A stretch of 14,889 nucleotides of DNA, taken from DASUFE01 sp036274675. Its GTDB lineage: Bacteria; Pseudomonadota; Gammaproteobacteria; HTCC5015. Below, in pieces: positions 1 through 8,216 of the stretch. Each line of letters opens with the position of its first letter. Position 1 is the first letter of the stretch. Made by a program: the position numbers and the translations under genes. The stretch covers positions 1 to 14,889 of the forward strand of contig DASUFE010000083.1 of the NCBI GenBank assembly GCA_036274675.1, in the 5' to 3' direction. The notes below the pieces were generated by a model, which saw nothing but the letters and a program-made list of their open reading frames with translations, was not told the origin of the DNA and ran no database searches.

Positions 1-312
1 CGCGTGGCCTCCGACGGGCTGGAGGGCGTCAGCGCCGCAGTCGAGTTTAAGCCCGACGTGATCCTGCTCGATATCGGGCTGCCGAAACTCAACGGTTACG
101 AAACGGCGCGGCGGATACGGGAGCAACAGCATGACAAGCGCAGCTTTCTGGTCGCCATGACCGGCTGGGGTCAGGAAGAAGACCGCCGACGCTCCAGGGA
201 GGCGGGCTTCAACGCCCATATCGTCAAACCGGTGGACCCGGATACCTTGACCAGGCTCCTGGCCGGATTGGACGCGCCCACGGGGCGCGCCGCGGAAGCC
301 CTGCTTCATTAA
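1..312 (+). CDS. Receiver (REC) domain, C-terminal fragment, probably tail of a hybrid histidine kinase
   Basis: The frame is open from the first base, so this is the 3' part of a gene that begins upstream; the GTG at 4 is internal. What remains is most of a CheY-like receiver domain. The phosphoacceptor Asp sits in DVILLDIGLP (codon 70-72), the switch Thr in AMTGWGQ (codon 160-162) and the conserved Lys in VKPVD (codon 226-228). The stretch TGWGQEEDRRRSREAGF is, in my recollection, typical of receiver domains at the C-terminus of hybrid sensor kinases, and only about 20 residues follow the domain, with no output domain. The partner and signal cannot be read. It ends 182 bp before the secretion operon on the same strand, so a regulatory link is possible but unproven. 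Confidence 0.85.
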   Translation, partial: RVASDGLEGVSAAVEFKPDVILLDIGLPKLNGYETARRIREQQHDKRSFLVAMTGWGQEEDRRRSREAGFNAHIVKPVDPDTLTRLLAGLDAPTGRAAEALLH

Positions 313-494
313 AACACTCTGTAAGATCGATCCCCGGTCTTCGGCCGAACCGGCCCGCCCGTAACACGTTGAAAACGCGGCTCCGCCGCCATCCGCCCTA
401 TTCATCCATCCAAAAATCGAATATCCTGAGATCCAAGTTTCATTCGGTAAAACAAGATCTTATGGGCATGATGTTGAATCCGGATTAGCTGCCT
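313..494. other. Gap between the receiver gene and the secretion operon
   Basis: This 182-bp gap must hold any promoter of the operon that starts at 495. It has a 10-bp perfect palindrome TTCGGCCGAA at 340-349, a short GC hairpin (arms 377-381 and 385-389, loop of three), and AAGATCTT at 454-461. None is followed by a T-run, so I do not call a terminator. The more AT-rich part is 405-480. A weak -35/-10 pair (TTTCAT 438-443, TATGGG 461-466, spacer 17) is too poor to call. Confidence 0.5.
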
Positions 495-1688
495 GTGCCG
501 CACTATGTATATAGAGTGATTTCGGAGAAGGGTCATGTCATCGATGGCGAGGCCAGCGCGCGCTCGGCGGCGGAACTGAGTAAAGAGCTGGAAAGTAAAG
601 GCTACCTGATCCAGCGTATCCGCCCCAAGGTATCTTTCGGTTTCGGCGCCGGCAAGGCCGGCCGGCGGGAATTCGCGGTTTTCGTGCGGGAACTGAGCGC
701 CTTGCTGAAAGCGGGACTGACCGTTCCGGAGGCGCTGGAGGCGAGCCTGCACAGGCCGGAGGACTCCAGACTGGCCGGGATTTTGCCGAGGCTGCTGCAG
801 AATATCCGGGAAGGCATGGCCTTTTCCCAGTCATGCCTGCAGCATCCCGGAGTTTTCGACAATGTATTCATCTCCAGCATCGCGACCGGCGAAAAAACCG
901 GGGATCTGGTCAAGCCGCTGCAAAAGTACCGCGTGTATCTGGCCCGATCGCTCGCGTTGCAGCAAAAAGTCAGGCAGGCGATTTCATATCCGCTGTTCCT
1001 GCTGGGAGTGCTGGCGCTCGCGCTGCTGGTGCTGTTCGTATTCGTCATGCCGAGGTTTATCCGCATGTACGTCGACTTCGAAGCCGAACTTCCCTGGCCC
1101 ACGTTGTTGCTGATGCAGGTCGTGCAGCACTTGCCGGTTTGCATCGCGGTGCTGGCGGCCCTGGCCGCGGCGGGATATTCCGGATACCGCTTCCTCGGCG
1201 CTTCCGAAGACGGCCGCAAACGGATCGATGCGTTCAAGGAGCGGATTCCGGTGTTCAACGCACTTTATAACGCCACCACGCATGCACGGCTCGGCAGAAC
1301 CCTGGGCTCCCTGCTTGAGAGCGGCATGCCGCTCGCCGCCGCCATGCAGGCGACCGTTGAAGCGTCCGCCAACCAGATGACCGCGAGCCGGTTGCGGCAG
1401 GCGAGGGAGATGGTGGTGGCGGGGAAGAGCCTTGCCGAATCCCTGGAAACGACGGCGGCATTGCCGGTGACGGCCGTGAGAATGATCCAGGTCGGGGAAC
1501 GCACCGGCGACCTCGGAGTAATGTTCGCCGAAGTCGCCGAATTTTACGAGGAGCAGGTCGATCACTACCTCGCCCGCGTCATGGCGCTGATCGAGCCTTT
1601 GCTCATATTGTTGATCGGGCTGTTCCTGGGAGGGATTATAATCGTCATGTACCTGCCGATATTCAGCATGGCCGAAGTCATAAAATGA
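495..1688 (+). CDS. gspF: Type II secretion / type IV pilus inner-membrane platform protein GspF
   Basis: A polytopic inner-membrane protein that couples the assembly ATPase to pseudopilin polymerisation. The 397 residues match the usual family length. Two T2SSF repeats are visible, at about 60-185 and 262-388, each with its GEKTGDL or GERTGDL motif (about 132-138 and 334-340). Membrane segments lie at about 163-186, 206-232 and 364-388. I chose the GTG at 495 because MPHYVYR and the GHVIDGEA stretch match the usual GspF N-terminus; the ribosome site is weak (GGAT at 482-485). It is the first gene of a packed operon; its stop overlaps a five-codon mini-ORF leading into gspE. Sequence alone cannot separate GspF from PilC; the neighbours favour GspF. 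Confidence 0.95.
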   Translation: MPHYVYRVISEKGHVIDGEASARSAAELSKELESKGYLIQRIRPKVSFGFGAGKAGRREFAVFVRELSALLKAGLTVPEALEASLHRPEDSRLAGILPRLLQNIREGMAFSQSCLQHPGVFDNVFISSIATGEKTGDLVKPLQKYRVYLARSLALQQKVRQAISYPLFLLGVLALALLVLFVFVMPRFIRMYVDFEAELPWPTLLLMQVVQHLPVCIAVLAALAAAGYSGYRFLGASEDGRKRIDAFKERIPVFNALYNATTHARLGRTLGSLLESGMPLAAAMQATVEASANQMTASRLRQAREMVVAGKSLAESLETTAALPVTAVRMIQVGERTGDLGVMFAEVAEFYEEQVDHYLARVMALIEPLLILLIGLFLGGIIIVMYLPIFSMAEVIK

Positions 1689-1702
1689 CCGTCACACGAT
1701 GA
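1685..1702 (+). other. Five-codon mini-ORF bridging gspF and gspE
   Basis: The sequence reads ATG ACC GTC ACA CGA TGA. Its ATG overlaps the gspF stop as ATGA (1685-1688), and its TGA overlaps the gspE start as ATGA (1699-1702). gspE has no clear Shine-Dalgarno, so stepwise stop-and-restart by ribosomes from gspF could feed gspE. This is inferred from layout alone and may be coincidence. Confidence 0.3.
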
Positions 1703-3417
1703 CTACACCTTTTAAAAGCCGCAGCCTTATCAGTATTCTGGTGGATCAGCGCCATATCGGGCCGGCGGTGGCCGAGAATTATGCGCGCGAACCGGACGCG
1801 GCGGTGATGAGAAAACTGCTCGATGAGAAACTGGTGCCGGAAGGCTCGCTCTATTCCGCCGTGGCCGAGCAGTGCAGGCTGCCGTATGTCAGCCTGGACG
1901 GCTATGTAATCACTCCCGCCCTGTTCGACTGCCTGCCCGCCGCCGTCGCTTACAAGCTTGAGGTGGCGCCTTACAGTCTGTCGGGCAACGTGCTGCAGGT
2001 GGTAACCTCCAATCCCTATAATCTTTCCATGCAGACCCGGCTGGAGCAGGTCACCCGCAAGCAGATCCAGCTGCTGGTAAGCTTTCCGGACGCGATCCGC
2101 GCGGCGCTCAAGCGCAGCGAAGGTTCGGCGCAGATCCTCAAGGGCGTTTCGGAAGATTTCCGCATCGAGATAATAAAAGAGAACGACGCGGGCGAGGAAG
2201 AAACCCTGGTTCTGGACGAACTCAGGCAGGACGATTCGGGAACGATCGTCAGGCTGGTCAATACCATCATTCACGACGCCATTCAGCGGCGGGCCAGCGA
2301 CATTCACATCGAGATTTACGAAACCGGCCTGGCGGTCAAATACAGGATCGACGGCGTTATCTACGATGCGATGGAAACTCTGGATCCGGCGCATCATCCG
2401 TCACTCATATCCCGGCTCAAAGTGATGGCCGATCTGGATATTGCCGAGAAGCAGGTTCCGCAGGACGGCCGCTTCAAGCTCAGGCTCGGCAAGCGCGATA
2501 TCGATTTCCGCGTTTCCGTGCTTCCCGGAACCCATGGCGAGAATGTAGTCATCCGCATTCTCGACAAGGGTTCTCTGACCGACGCGGGCAGAAGCCTCTC
2601 TCTGGAGAGCCTGGGGATTTCGGAGCTCGATCTTAAAAGATTGCGGCGCTCGATCCGGGAACCCTACGGCATGATCCTGATTACCGGGCCTACCGGCAGC
2701 GGCAAAACGACGACCCTCTACGCCGCGCTGGGCGAACTCAACACCGGCGCTGAAAAAATCATCACCATCGAGGACCCCGTCGAATACCGGTTGGAGGGCA
2801 TCGTGCAGATCCCGGTAAACGAGAAGAAGAATCTTACGTTCGCGCGCGGTTTGAGGTCGGTGTTGCGGCACGATCCCGACAAGATCATGGTCGGCGAAAT
2901 CAGGGACGTTGAAACCGCGCAGATCGCCGTTCAGTCCGCCCTGACCGGGCACCTGGTGCTGACCACCGTGCACGCCAACAACGCCCTCGATGTGATCGCG
3001 CGCTTCACGCACATGGGCGTCGATCTCTACAACTTTGTTTCCGCGTTGAATTGCGTAATGGCGCAACGATTGATCCGCCGCATCTGCCCGGGCTGCCGGC
3101 GCGCCGTCGCGTTGGCGCCGGCTGTTCTTGAACAGGCCGGGCTCGATCCCGCTGCATGCCGCGGGCGTGACTTTTACGAAGGCGCGGGCTGCGCCGATTG
3201 TCACAATACCGGATATCTGGGCCGGCTGGCGATTACCGAATATCTGCAGGCGAGCCCCGCGATAAAGGAAAAGATCGTCCGGCGCGGCGGTTACATGGAA
3301 CTGCTCGAGACCGCGCGTAACGAAGGTTTCGTCAGCCTCCGCCAGTCCGCCCTGGAGAAACTGCTTGCCGGCCAGACGACGCTGCAGGAAATCAATCGTG
3401 TTACAAGCATTGATTGA
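1699..3417 (+). CDS. gspE: Type II secretion assembly ATPase GspE
   Basis: Cytoplasmic hexameric ATPase that powers pseudopilus assembly. The 572 residues hold an N-terminal MshEN/T2SSE-N domain (about 10-150) that would dock on the platform, then the ATPase core. Walker A is GPTGSGKT at 330-337; the Walker B region is KIMVGE at 395-400 with catalytic Glu400, followed by the His-box region (SALTGHLVLTTVHAN). A zinc-type tetracysteine is complete: C463/C466 and C498/C501. That Cys set fits assembly ATPases (GspE, PilB, MshE), not the retraction ATPase PilT. The ATG at 1699 gives MTTPFKSRSL, lies 10 bp after the gspF stop and lacks a good ribosome site. The 3' end overlaps the next gene by 20 bp. 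Confidence 0.96.
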   Translation: MTTPFKSRSLISILVDQRHIGPAVAENYAREPDAAVMRKLLDEKLVPEGSLYSAVAEQCRLPYVSLDGYVITPALFDCLPAAVAYKLEVAPYSLSGNVLQVVTSNPYNLSMQTRLEQVTRKQIQLLVSFPDAIRAALKRSEGSAQILKGVSEDFRIEIIKENDAGEEETLVLDELRQDDSGTIVRLVNTIIHDAIQRRASDIHIEIYETGLAVKYRIDGVIYDAMETLDPAHHPSLISRLKVMADLDIAEKQVPQDGRFKLRLGKRDIDFRVSVLPGTHGENVVIRILDKGSLTDAGRSLSLESLGISELDLKRLRRSIREPYGMILITGPTGSGKTTTLYAALGELNTGAEKIITIEDPVEYRLEGIVQIPVNEKKNLTFARGLRSVLRHDPDKIMVGEIRDVETAQIAVQSALTGHLVLTTVHANNALDVIARFTHMGVDLYNFVSALNCVMAQRLIRRICPGCRRAVALAPAVLEQAGLDPAACRGRDFYEGAGCADCHNTGYLGRLAITEYLQASPAIKEKIVRRGGYMELLETARNEGFVSLRQSALEKLLAGQTTLQEINRVTSID

Positions 3418-4333
3418 GCGGCTGCTGCGGCCCGTCCATAATCCGGGCGAGCGCACCGGCGTGCTGCTGGACCGCGGCGGCGCGTGGATCGCGGGTGTCG
3501 CGGCCGCCGAAGGAGAGTTGCGGCTGGCGCTGAACCGGCGTGTTCCTTTCAAACGCAATCCATTCTCCGAAGAAGCGGGTCGCGAGGCGATCGTTGCGGC
3601 GGGAACCGCCCTCGCCGAATTTCTGCGCTCCGCGGACGCGGGACGCTACAACCCGGTACGGATCGCACTGCCCGACCCCGCGGTCAATCTCGCCGTGTTC
3701 GAACTCGATGCAATGCCGAAAACGCGGCGTGAACGCGATGAACTGGCGCGTTGGTTGTTCAAGAAAGAGCTCTACCTCGATGCGGATAATCTTGCCTGTG
3801 TTGCGCGGGATCTGGGCGCGGATGGCGGCAGGAAGCTGCTGCTCGCGGCGGCCGTCGCCGGGGCCTGGACCGACGGGATCGGGCATGCCTTGCGCGGTTT
3901 TGGAATTTTTCCGGCGGCACTCGGCGTTTCCGCCATTTCAGTCTTCAACGCCTTGCCGGGCGGCGGCGGCCGCAACGGCGCGCTGCTGAGCTTCGAAAAC
4001 GATTTCTGGTCCCTGTTGCTATGGGATGAGGCGATGCGCCCGCGCTTGCTGCGGGGCTACTGGCGCGAACAGGCGGATGCGGTTACGGATCCGGAGCTGC
4101 GCGGGATTGTCTCCGAGGCGGAACGGCTCATCACCTCGTACGTCAGGGCCGGTTCCGGGCGGCGGATCGAAAAAATCTATGTCGCGGGCGGCGCCCCGAG
4201 CGCGCGCCGTTTCGTCGGTTTGCTTAACGAGCGCCTCAGCGAGGAAGCCGCATACGTGGATTTCTCCGGGCGTTGCCGCGATCCGGCGGCCGGCATCCCG
4301 GCCTGCTGTTACGCCTTGTGCGGTGAAGCATGA
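3398..4333 (+). CDS. pilM: PilM-like actin-fold platform protein (GspL cytoplasmic-domain equivalent)
   Basis: A 311-residue soluble protein read as the cytoplasmic actin-like component that binds the N-terminus of PilN and contacts the ATPase. The region with RIALPDPAVNLAVFELDAMP followed by RRERDELARWLFKKEL fits the PilM pattern of a strand, then 'P...R...l...LKK'; AGGAPSARRF near the C-terminus looks like the second phosphate-binding loop of this fold. There is no membrane segment, unlike GspL, so the platform is split as in type IV pili. I chose GTG 3398 because AGGAA (3386-3390) lies seven bases upstream. An ATG at 3365 gives an extra basic stretch inside gspE and looks spurious. The family is divergent; the call leans on position before PilN and PilO. 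Confidence 0.75.
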   Translation: MLQALIERLLRPVHNPGERTGVLLDRGGAWIAGVAAAEGELRLALNRRVPFKRNPFSEEAGREAIVAAGTALAEFLRSADAGRYNPVRIALPDPAVNLAVFELDAMPKTRRERDELARWLFKKELYLDADNLACVARDLGADGGRKLLLAAAVAGAWTDGIGHALRGFGIFPAALGVSAISVFNALPGGGGRNGALLSFENDFWSLLLWDEAMRPRLLRGYWREQADAVTDPELRGIVSEAERLITSYVRAGSGRRIEKIYVAGGAPSARRFVGLLNERLSEEAAYVDFSGRCRDPAAGIPACCYALCGEA

Positions 4334-4869
4334 AAATCGAAATCAGTTTCGTCAGTCCCGTTGAAAACACGATCGCCCGCCTGGTTCTCGGCTGCGCCGC
4401 CGCCGGACTGGCCCTGCTCATATTGGCGCTGGCGATATGCTGGAGCTGGCTCCGGTTGCGCGCGGAAATTCCGGAGTTGCGGCAGCAGGCATCCGAGCTG
4501 CAGCGCCGGCAGGCGGATTTTGATGTTGCGGCCAGGACGTTAAAGAATGCCGCCGAACTCAACGATATCAGGCGCCGCATCGGCGAATTGAACGGACTCG
4601 CGCCCGGCGGGCGCGATATCAGCGAACTGTTGGCGGCTCTTGAAAACGTCATGCCGGCCGGCGCCGTATTGAAGAGTATGCGTTACAGCGGCGATCAGGA
4701 CGAGGCGGTGCTGGAGGTCGAGTCCACGGACGCCGCTTTCCTGCCGGCCCTGGAAAAAGGCAACCCGTTTCCGCGGCTTACCCTGCTCAAGCAGAGCAAA
4801 CCGGAACGGGGCGCGGCCATGCTGTATGAAATCCGCCTCTCCGGAGGTACCGATGAACCCGATGTTTGA
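4330..4869 (+). CDS. pilN: PilN-like bitopic inner-membrane assembly protein
   Basis: A 179-residue protein with a short cytoplasmic N-terminus (about 1-14), one membrane helix (about 15-41), a periplasmic coiled coil (about 41-90, rich in Glu, Arg and Gln) and a small C-terminal alpha/beta domain. This is the PilN layout: the N-terminus would sit in a groove of the PilM-like protein and the periplasmic part would pair with PilO. The motif around ISELLAALENVMPAGAVL matches the PilN region where the first helix of the periplasmic domain leads into a strand. The ATG overlaps the previous stop as ATGA, which implies coupled translation. It corresponds to the periplasmic half of GspL in classical type II systems. 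Confidence 0.8.
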   Translation: MKIEISFVSPVENTIARLVLGCAAAGLALLILALAICWSWLRLRAEIPELRQQASELQRRQADFDVAARTLKNAAELNDIRRRIGELNGLAPGGRDISELLAALENVMPAGAVLKSMRYSGDQDEAVLEVESTDAAFLPALEKGNPFPRLTLLKQSKPERGAAMLYEIRLSGGTDEPDV

Positions 4870-5419
4870 TCGGCTTTTCATCCGCTATATTTTCCGCCTG
4901 CCCGCGCTCAGGGCGGCGGCGCTGTCGCTGGCCGGCTCGGCGGTTCTTTGCCTGCTCATGTCAGCTCTGGCGTGGACAGCCGGTGCGGAACGCCAGCGGC
5001 TCGCGGACGAGGTCGCGCGACTGCGCAGGCAGCAGGTTGTGAACGTCAAGCTCGAAAACAGTACGCGGCTTGCCGCGGCGTCGCTGCCCCAGCTGGAAGC
5101 TCTCGAACGCATGTTGCAACGGAATTTCAGCCAGTCCGAAATCGCGCGGCAGTTGACGGAGCTGGCGGAAAAGAACGGGCTGAAAGTGGACGCCCAGACC
5201 TATGCCGAGAAGATTCCCGCCGCGGGCTATATCGCGTATCAGCAGGAGATAACGCTGCGGGGATCTTATCCTGCGTTGCGCCGTTATTTACTCGAACTGC
5301 GGCAGTCGGCAGCCTGGATTGAAACCGGAGAGCTGCGCGTGCAGCATGCGCGCAACCAGCCGGGAATCGTGCAGGCGATATTGCGAGTCGTCGCATATAA
5401 ACGGGGAAGCGCGCCATGA
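4853..5419 (+). CDS. pilO: PilO-like (GspM-like) bitopic assembly protein
   Basis: A 188-residue protein with one membrane helix (about 21-43), a coiled coil (about 45-65) and a ferredoxin-like C-terminal domain (about 85-188). The stretch QLTELAEKNGLKVDAQTY, then a strand and YPALRRYLLELRQS, is the usual PilO/GspM pattern. It should pair with the PilN-like protein and align the platform below the secretin. I chose ATG 4853 because GGAGGT at 4843-4848 lies just upstream; an ATG at 4826 would give a longer overlap with pilN and no better ribosome site. It overlaps pilN by 17 bp and the next gene by ATGA. Confidence 0.8.
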   Translation: MNPMFDRLFIRYIFRLPALRAAALSLAGSAVLCLLMSALAWTAGAERQRLADEVARLRRQQVVNVKLENSTRLAAASLPQLEALERMLQRNFSQSEIARQLTELAEKNGLKVDAQTYAEKIPAAGYIAYQQEITLRGSYPALRRYLLELRQSAAWIETGELRVQHARNQPGIVQAILRVVAYKRGSAP

Positions 5420-5937
5420 ACCGGAAGCAGGCCGCCGGCGCCGTAATAGCACTGTTGCTGCTGTTGAATCTCCGGCAATGGCTGTTCACGGAGGATGCGC
5501 CCGTCCGCGACGCGGGTGCTCCCGTTCCGGCGGATTTCGCGGAAGCGGATTTTCGTCTCGTCTCCAGGGCCGGTTTGCAGCCGCCCCCCGGCATCGCGAC
5601 GGTGAAGCGGGATTTGTTTTTCGCGACCGCGGCGCCGGTTTCCGGCCGGCAGGCCCCCGCGCGGCCGGCCAGGGCGGCGGCCGCGCCGGCGCGCGACGCT
5701 TCGAGGGAAGCGGCGCGGAGCGCGCTCGATTCGTTCACCCTGGTCGGCATCGTCTATAATCAGGGGCGTTACCAGGCCTTTATCATCAAGGACGACAAGA
5801 CCTACACCGGGGACGAGGGCAAACTGCTGGACGGGCGCTATCTGGTCGAAACAGTCGACGAAAATACCGTGACGCTGCTCGACACTGAAACGGGTTTAAG
5901 AAAGCGGGTCGAATTAACGGGAGACGAGAGTTCGTGA
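5416..5937 (+). CDS. PilP/GspC-like membrane-anchored secretin linker
   Basis: The 173-residue protein has an N-terminal membrane helix (about 5-24), an Ala/Pro-rich periplasmic linker (about 73-97) and a small beta domain (about 105-168) that begins FTLVGIVYNQG and fits the homology-region fold of GspC and PilP. Such proteins link the inner-membrane platform to the N0 domain of the secretin. Unlike most PilP proteins it has no lipobox Cys: it is anchored by a helix as in GspC, but has no C-terminal PDZ or coiled-coil domain. A KRDLFF segment (64-69) precedes the linker, where this group often has an 'R-D/N-x-F' motif. The start is set by an ATGA overlap, with GGGGAAG (5403-5409) upstream. 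Confidence 0.78.
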   Translation: MNRKQAAGAVIALLLLLNLRQWLFTEDAPVRDAGAPVPADFAEADFRLVSRAGLQPPPGIATVKRDLFFATAAPVSGRQAPARPARAAAAPARDASREAARSALDSFTLVGIVYNQGRYQAFIIKDDKTYTGDEGKLLDGRYLVETVDENTVTLLDTETGLRKRVELTGDESS

Positions 5938-8213
5938 AAGTTTTCAATGCTGTAAATCGCGCCGTGCTGACGCCCGCCGCAAAATGGTTTTTCGTGCTGA
6001 CGCTCTGCGCGTGCGCATCGACGCAGAGCCGGATCGACGGCTACGTGGCGCAGGAAGAGTGGATGCAGGCGGTGGTCGCGGCCCGCAAGGCGTACAGCGA
6101 GCACCCGGCGGATCCCGGCGCCAAATCGCGAATGCAGCAGATCGAGCTCAAGGCGGCCGATTACTATTACCAGAAGGGCCTGCGCATGCTGCAGCAAGGC
6201 AATATAGACGGCGCCATCGAGCAGTACCAGCAGGGGCTGACGGCCATGCCCGAGCACAGCAAGCTGACATCGGCCATGACGACGGCCCTCGCGAGAAAGG
6301 AGGCCGACACCTACTATGCCGAAGGCAGGCGCGATTTGCAGGCGGGCCAGGTGTCGGATGCGATCAAGTCCTATCAGAAAGCGCTCGATATCTACCCCGA
6401 ACACGAGACCGCGGCCAAGGAGCTGGAAACCCTCCTGGCGTCGCGCGAGCAGGGGCTCTCCGACAAACTGGCGCTGAAATCCAGCCGCCCGATATCGCTC
6501 AATTTCCGGCGCACCGACATCCGCACCGCCTTCGAATTCCTGGCCGAATCCTTCGGCATCAATATCATTTTCGACGATTCGGTCAAAAGCGTCCCGGTGA
6601 CGCTGTTCGCCAAGGACGTCACTTTCCAGCAGGCCATCAACCTGATGATGACCACCACCAAGACGTTCTACCAGCAGATCGGGCGCAACACCATCCTGAT
6701 CGCGCCGGACACCAAGGAAAAGCGCGGCCAGTACGAAGACCAGATCATCAGGGTCTTTCACCTGAAGAACATCCGGTCCAAGGAGATGGCCGAAGTGATC
6801 AAGGCGCTGGTGACGCCGAAGAAGATGGTCCCCAACGAGGAGTTGAACACGCTGCTGATACGCGATACCGGGGAAATCCTGTCGCTGGTCGAGCGGATCA
6901 TCGAGATCAATGACCGCAAGCCGGCGGAAGTCATCCTCGACGTCGAGATCCTCGAGGTCAACCGTAACAAGGCGGAGCAGATCGGCCTCGATTTCGGTTC
7001 TTCCATCACGGCGCAATTCGACAAGACCACCGGCAAGGTGGATATTCATCAGGCCTTCGAGACCGGCTCGATCACCGTGTCGCCCGTGACGTTCCGCTAT
7101 TTCAAGCAGGACGTTGACGCCAAAACCCTGGCGAACCCGAAGATCCGGGTCATCAGCGAGAAAGAGGCGAAGATCCACATCGGCGACCGGGTGCCGTTGC
7201 GCCAGTCGACTATCCAGGATGCGACCGGGCAGACGCGCACCACTTTCCAATATACCGATATCGGCATCAAGCTCGACGTCCAGCCGGTGGTCCATTACGA
7301 CAATTCCGCCACCGTAAATCTCAAACTCGAAGTCAGTTCGCTCGGGCAGAACCTCGGCACCCAGAATGAACCCGCGTACAGCATCGGCACCCGTAACGCC
7401 GAGACGTACATGCTGCTCCGCGACGGCGAAACCGCCATACTCGGCGGGCTGATACGCGACGAGGAGCGCAAGAACCGCGTGAAATTGCCCGGCCTCGGCG
7501 ATATACCGGTCATAGGCGCGCTGTTTACTTCCTTTGACGACTCCAAAAATCGCACCGACGTGCTGCTTACGATCACGCCGCGCGTGGTGCGGCCCTGGGA
7601 TCTGCCGCAGAAATCCCGGCAGAGCTTCTATTCCGGCACCGATACACTGTATACGAACGAACCCATTTTCGCTTCGCTGGAAACGGAAGGCGCGCTGCGC
7701 GGCGGGTCCGCAGCGGCCCTCGCCGGCGATGCGCTGGCCGAAGACAGCTCCGATGCCGAACCGCAGCCGGCTGTCGCCGCCGGCGTCGCCGCGCCGCCGC
7801 CCGAGAGCGCGGCCATCAATGCCCAGCTCGGCTTCGCCAAAACCGAATATGAGGCCCCGGCGGGCCAGGAGATACAGCTCGAACTGATGGCGGAGAAGCT
7901 GAACGGAATCGGTGAGATGCCGCTGCAGCTGCTGTTCAACCCGCAACTGCTGGGGTTCGTGTCGGGAGAGGCGGGCGAATTGGCGCTCGACGGTTTCGAG
8001 GCCCGGCCGGAGACCGGCAAGGGCCTGATCGGGCTGACGGTGAAAAGCAAATCGGGGCTGACGACCGACGCGCCCGTCGTGTTCGCGCGCCTGCGCATGA
8101 AAGGCATCAAACCCGGCATCTCCTATATCGTCTACAAGGCGCCGGCGTTGCGGACCGTCGACGGCGAGACGGCCAACGCCCAGGTCAAGGCGGCGCGGGT
8201 TGTCATTAAATAG
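5934..8213 (+). CDS. gspD: Secretin lipoprotein with N-terminal TPRs and C-terminal cohesin domain (GspD role)
   Basis: Outer-membrane gate of the system, 759 residues. The GTG start overlaps the previous stop as GTGA. Domains in order: lipoprotein-type signal ending in LCAC (lipid Cys at 27, or possibly 25); TPR-like helices (about 38-60, 74-106, 123-156); secretin N0/STN domain (about 187-240, starting ISLNFRRTDIRTAFEFL); one N1-type domain (about 272-335); secretin barrel core (about 393-553, from DVDAKTLANPKI to LLTITPRVVRP, including VPGLGDIPVIGALF-like KLPGLGDIPVIGALF); an Ala/Pro-rich linker (about 560-627); and a cohesin-type beta domain (628-759). The fused TPRs may do the pilotin or PilF job, since no pilotin gene is seen here. 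Only one N1-type repeat is clear, fewer than in classical GspD. Confidence 0.93.
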   Translation: MKVFNAVNRAVLTPAAKWFFVLTLCACASTQSRIDGYVAQEEWMQAVVAARKAYSEHPADPGAKSRMQQIELKAADYYYQKGLRMLQQGNIDGAIEQYQQGLTAMPEHSKLTSAMTTALARKEADTYYAEGRRDLQAGQVSDAIKSYQKALDIYPEHETAAKELETLLASREQGLSDKLALKSSRPISLNFRRTDIRTAFEFLAESFGINIIFDDSVKSVPVTLFAKDVTFQQAINLMMTTTKTFYQQIGRNTILIAPDTKEKRGQYEDQIIRVFHLKNIRSKEMAEVIKALVTPKKMVPNEELNTLLIRDTGEILSLVERIIEINDRKPAEVILDVEILEVNRNKAEQIGLDFGSSITAQFDKTTGKVDIHQAFETGSITVSPVTFRYFKQDVDAKTLANPKIRVISEKEAKIHIGDRVPLRQSTIQDATGQTRTTFQYTDIGIKLDVQPVVHYDNSATVNLKLEVSSLGQNLGTQNEPAYSIGTRNAETYMLLRDGETAILGGLIRDEERKNRVKLPGLGDIPVIGALFTSFDDSKNRTDVLLTITPRVVRPWDLPQKSRQSFYSGTDTLYTNEPIFASLETEGALRGGSAAALAGDALAEDSSDAEPQPAVAAGVAAPPPESAAINAQLGFAKTEYEAPAGQEIQLELMAEKLNGIGEMPLQLLFNPQLLGFVSGEAGELALDGFEARPETGKGLIGLTVKSKSGLTTDAPVVFARLRMKGIKPGISYIVYKAPALRTVDGETANAQVKAARVVIK

Positions 8214-8216
8214 CGA

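Noticed and set aside
334..389. Hairpins after the receiver gene as a terminator
   Set aside because: The palindrome at 340-349 and the hairpin at 377-389 have no following T-run, so there is no support for an intrinsic terminator.
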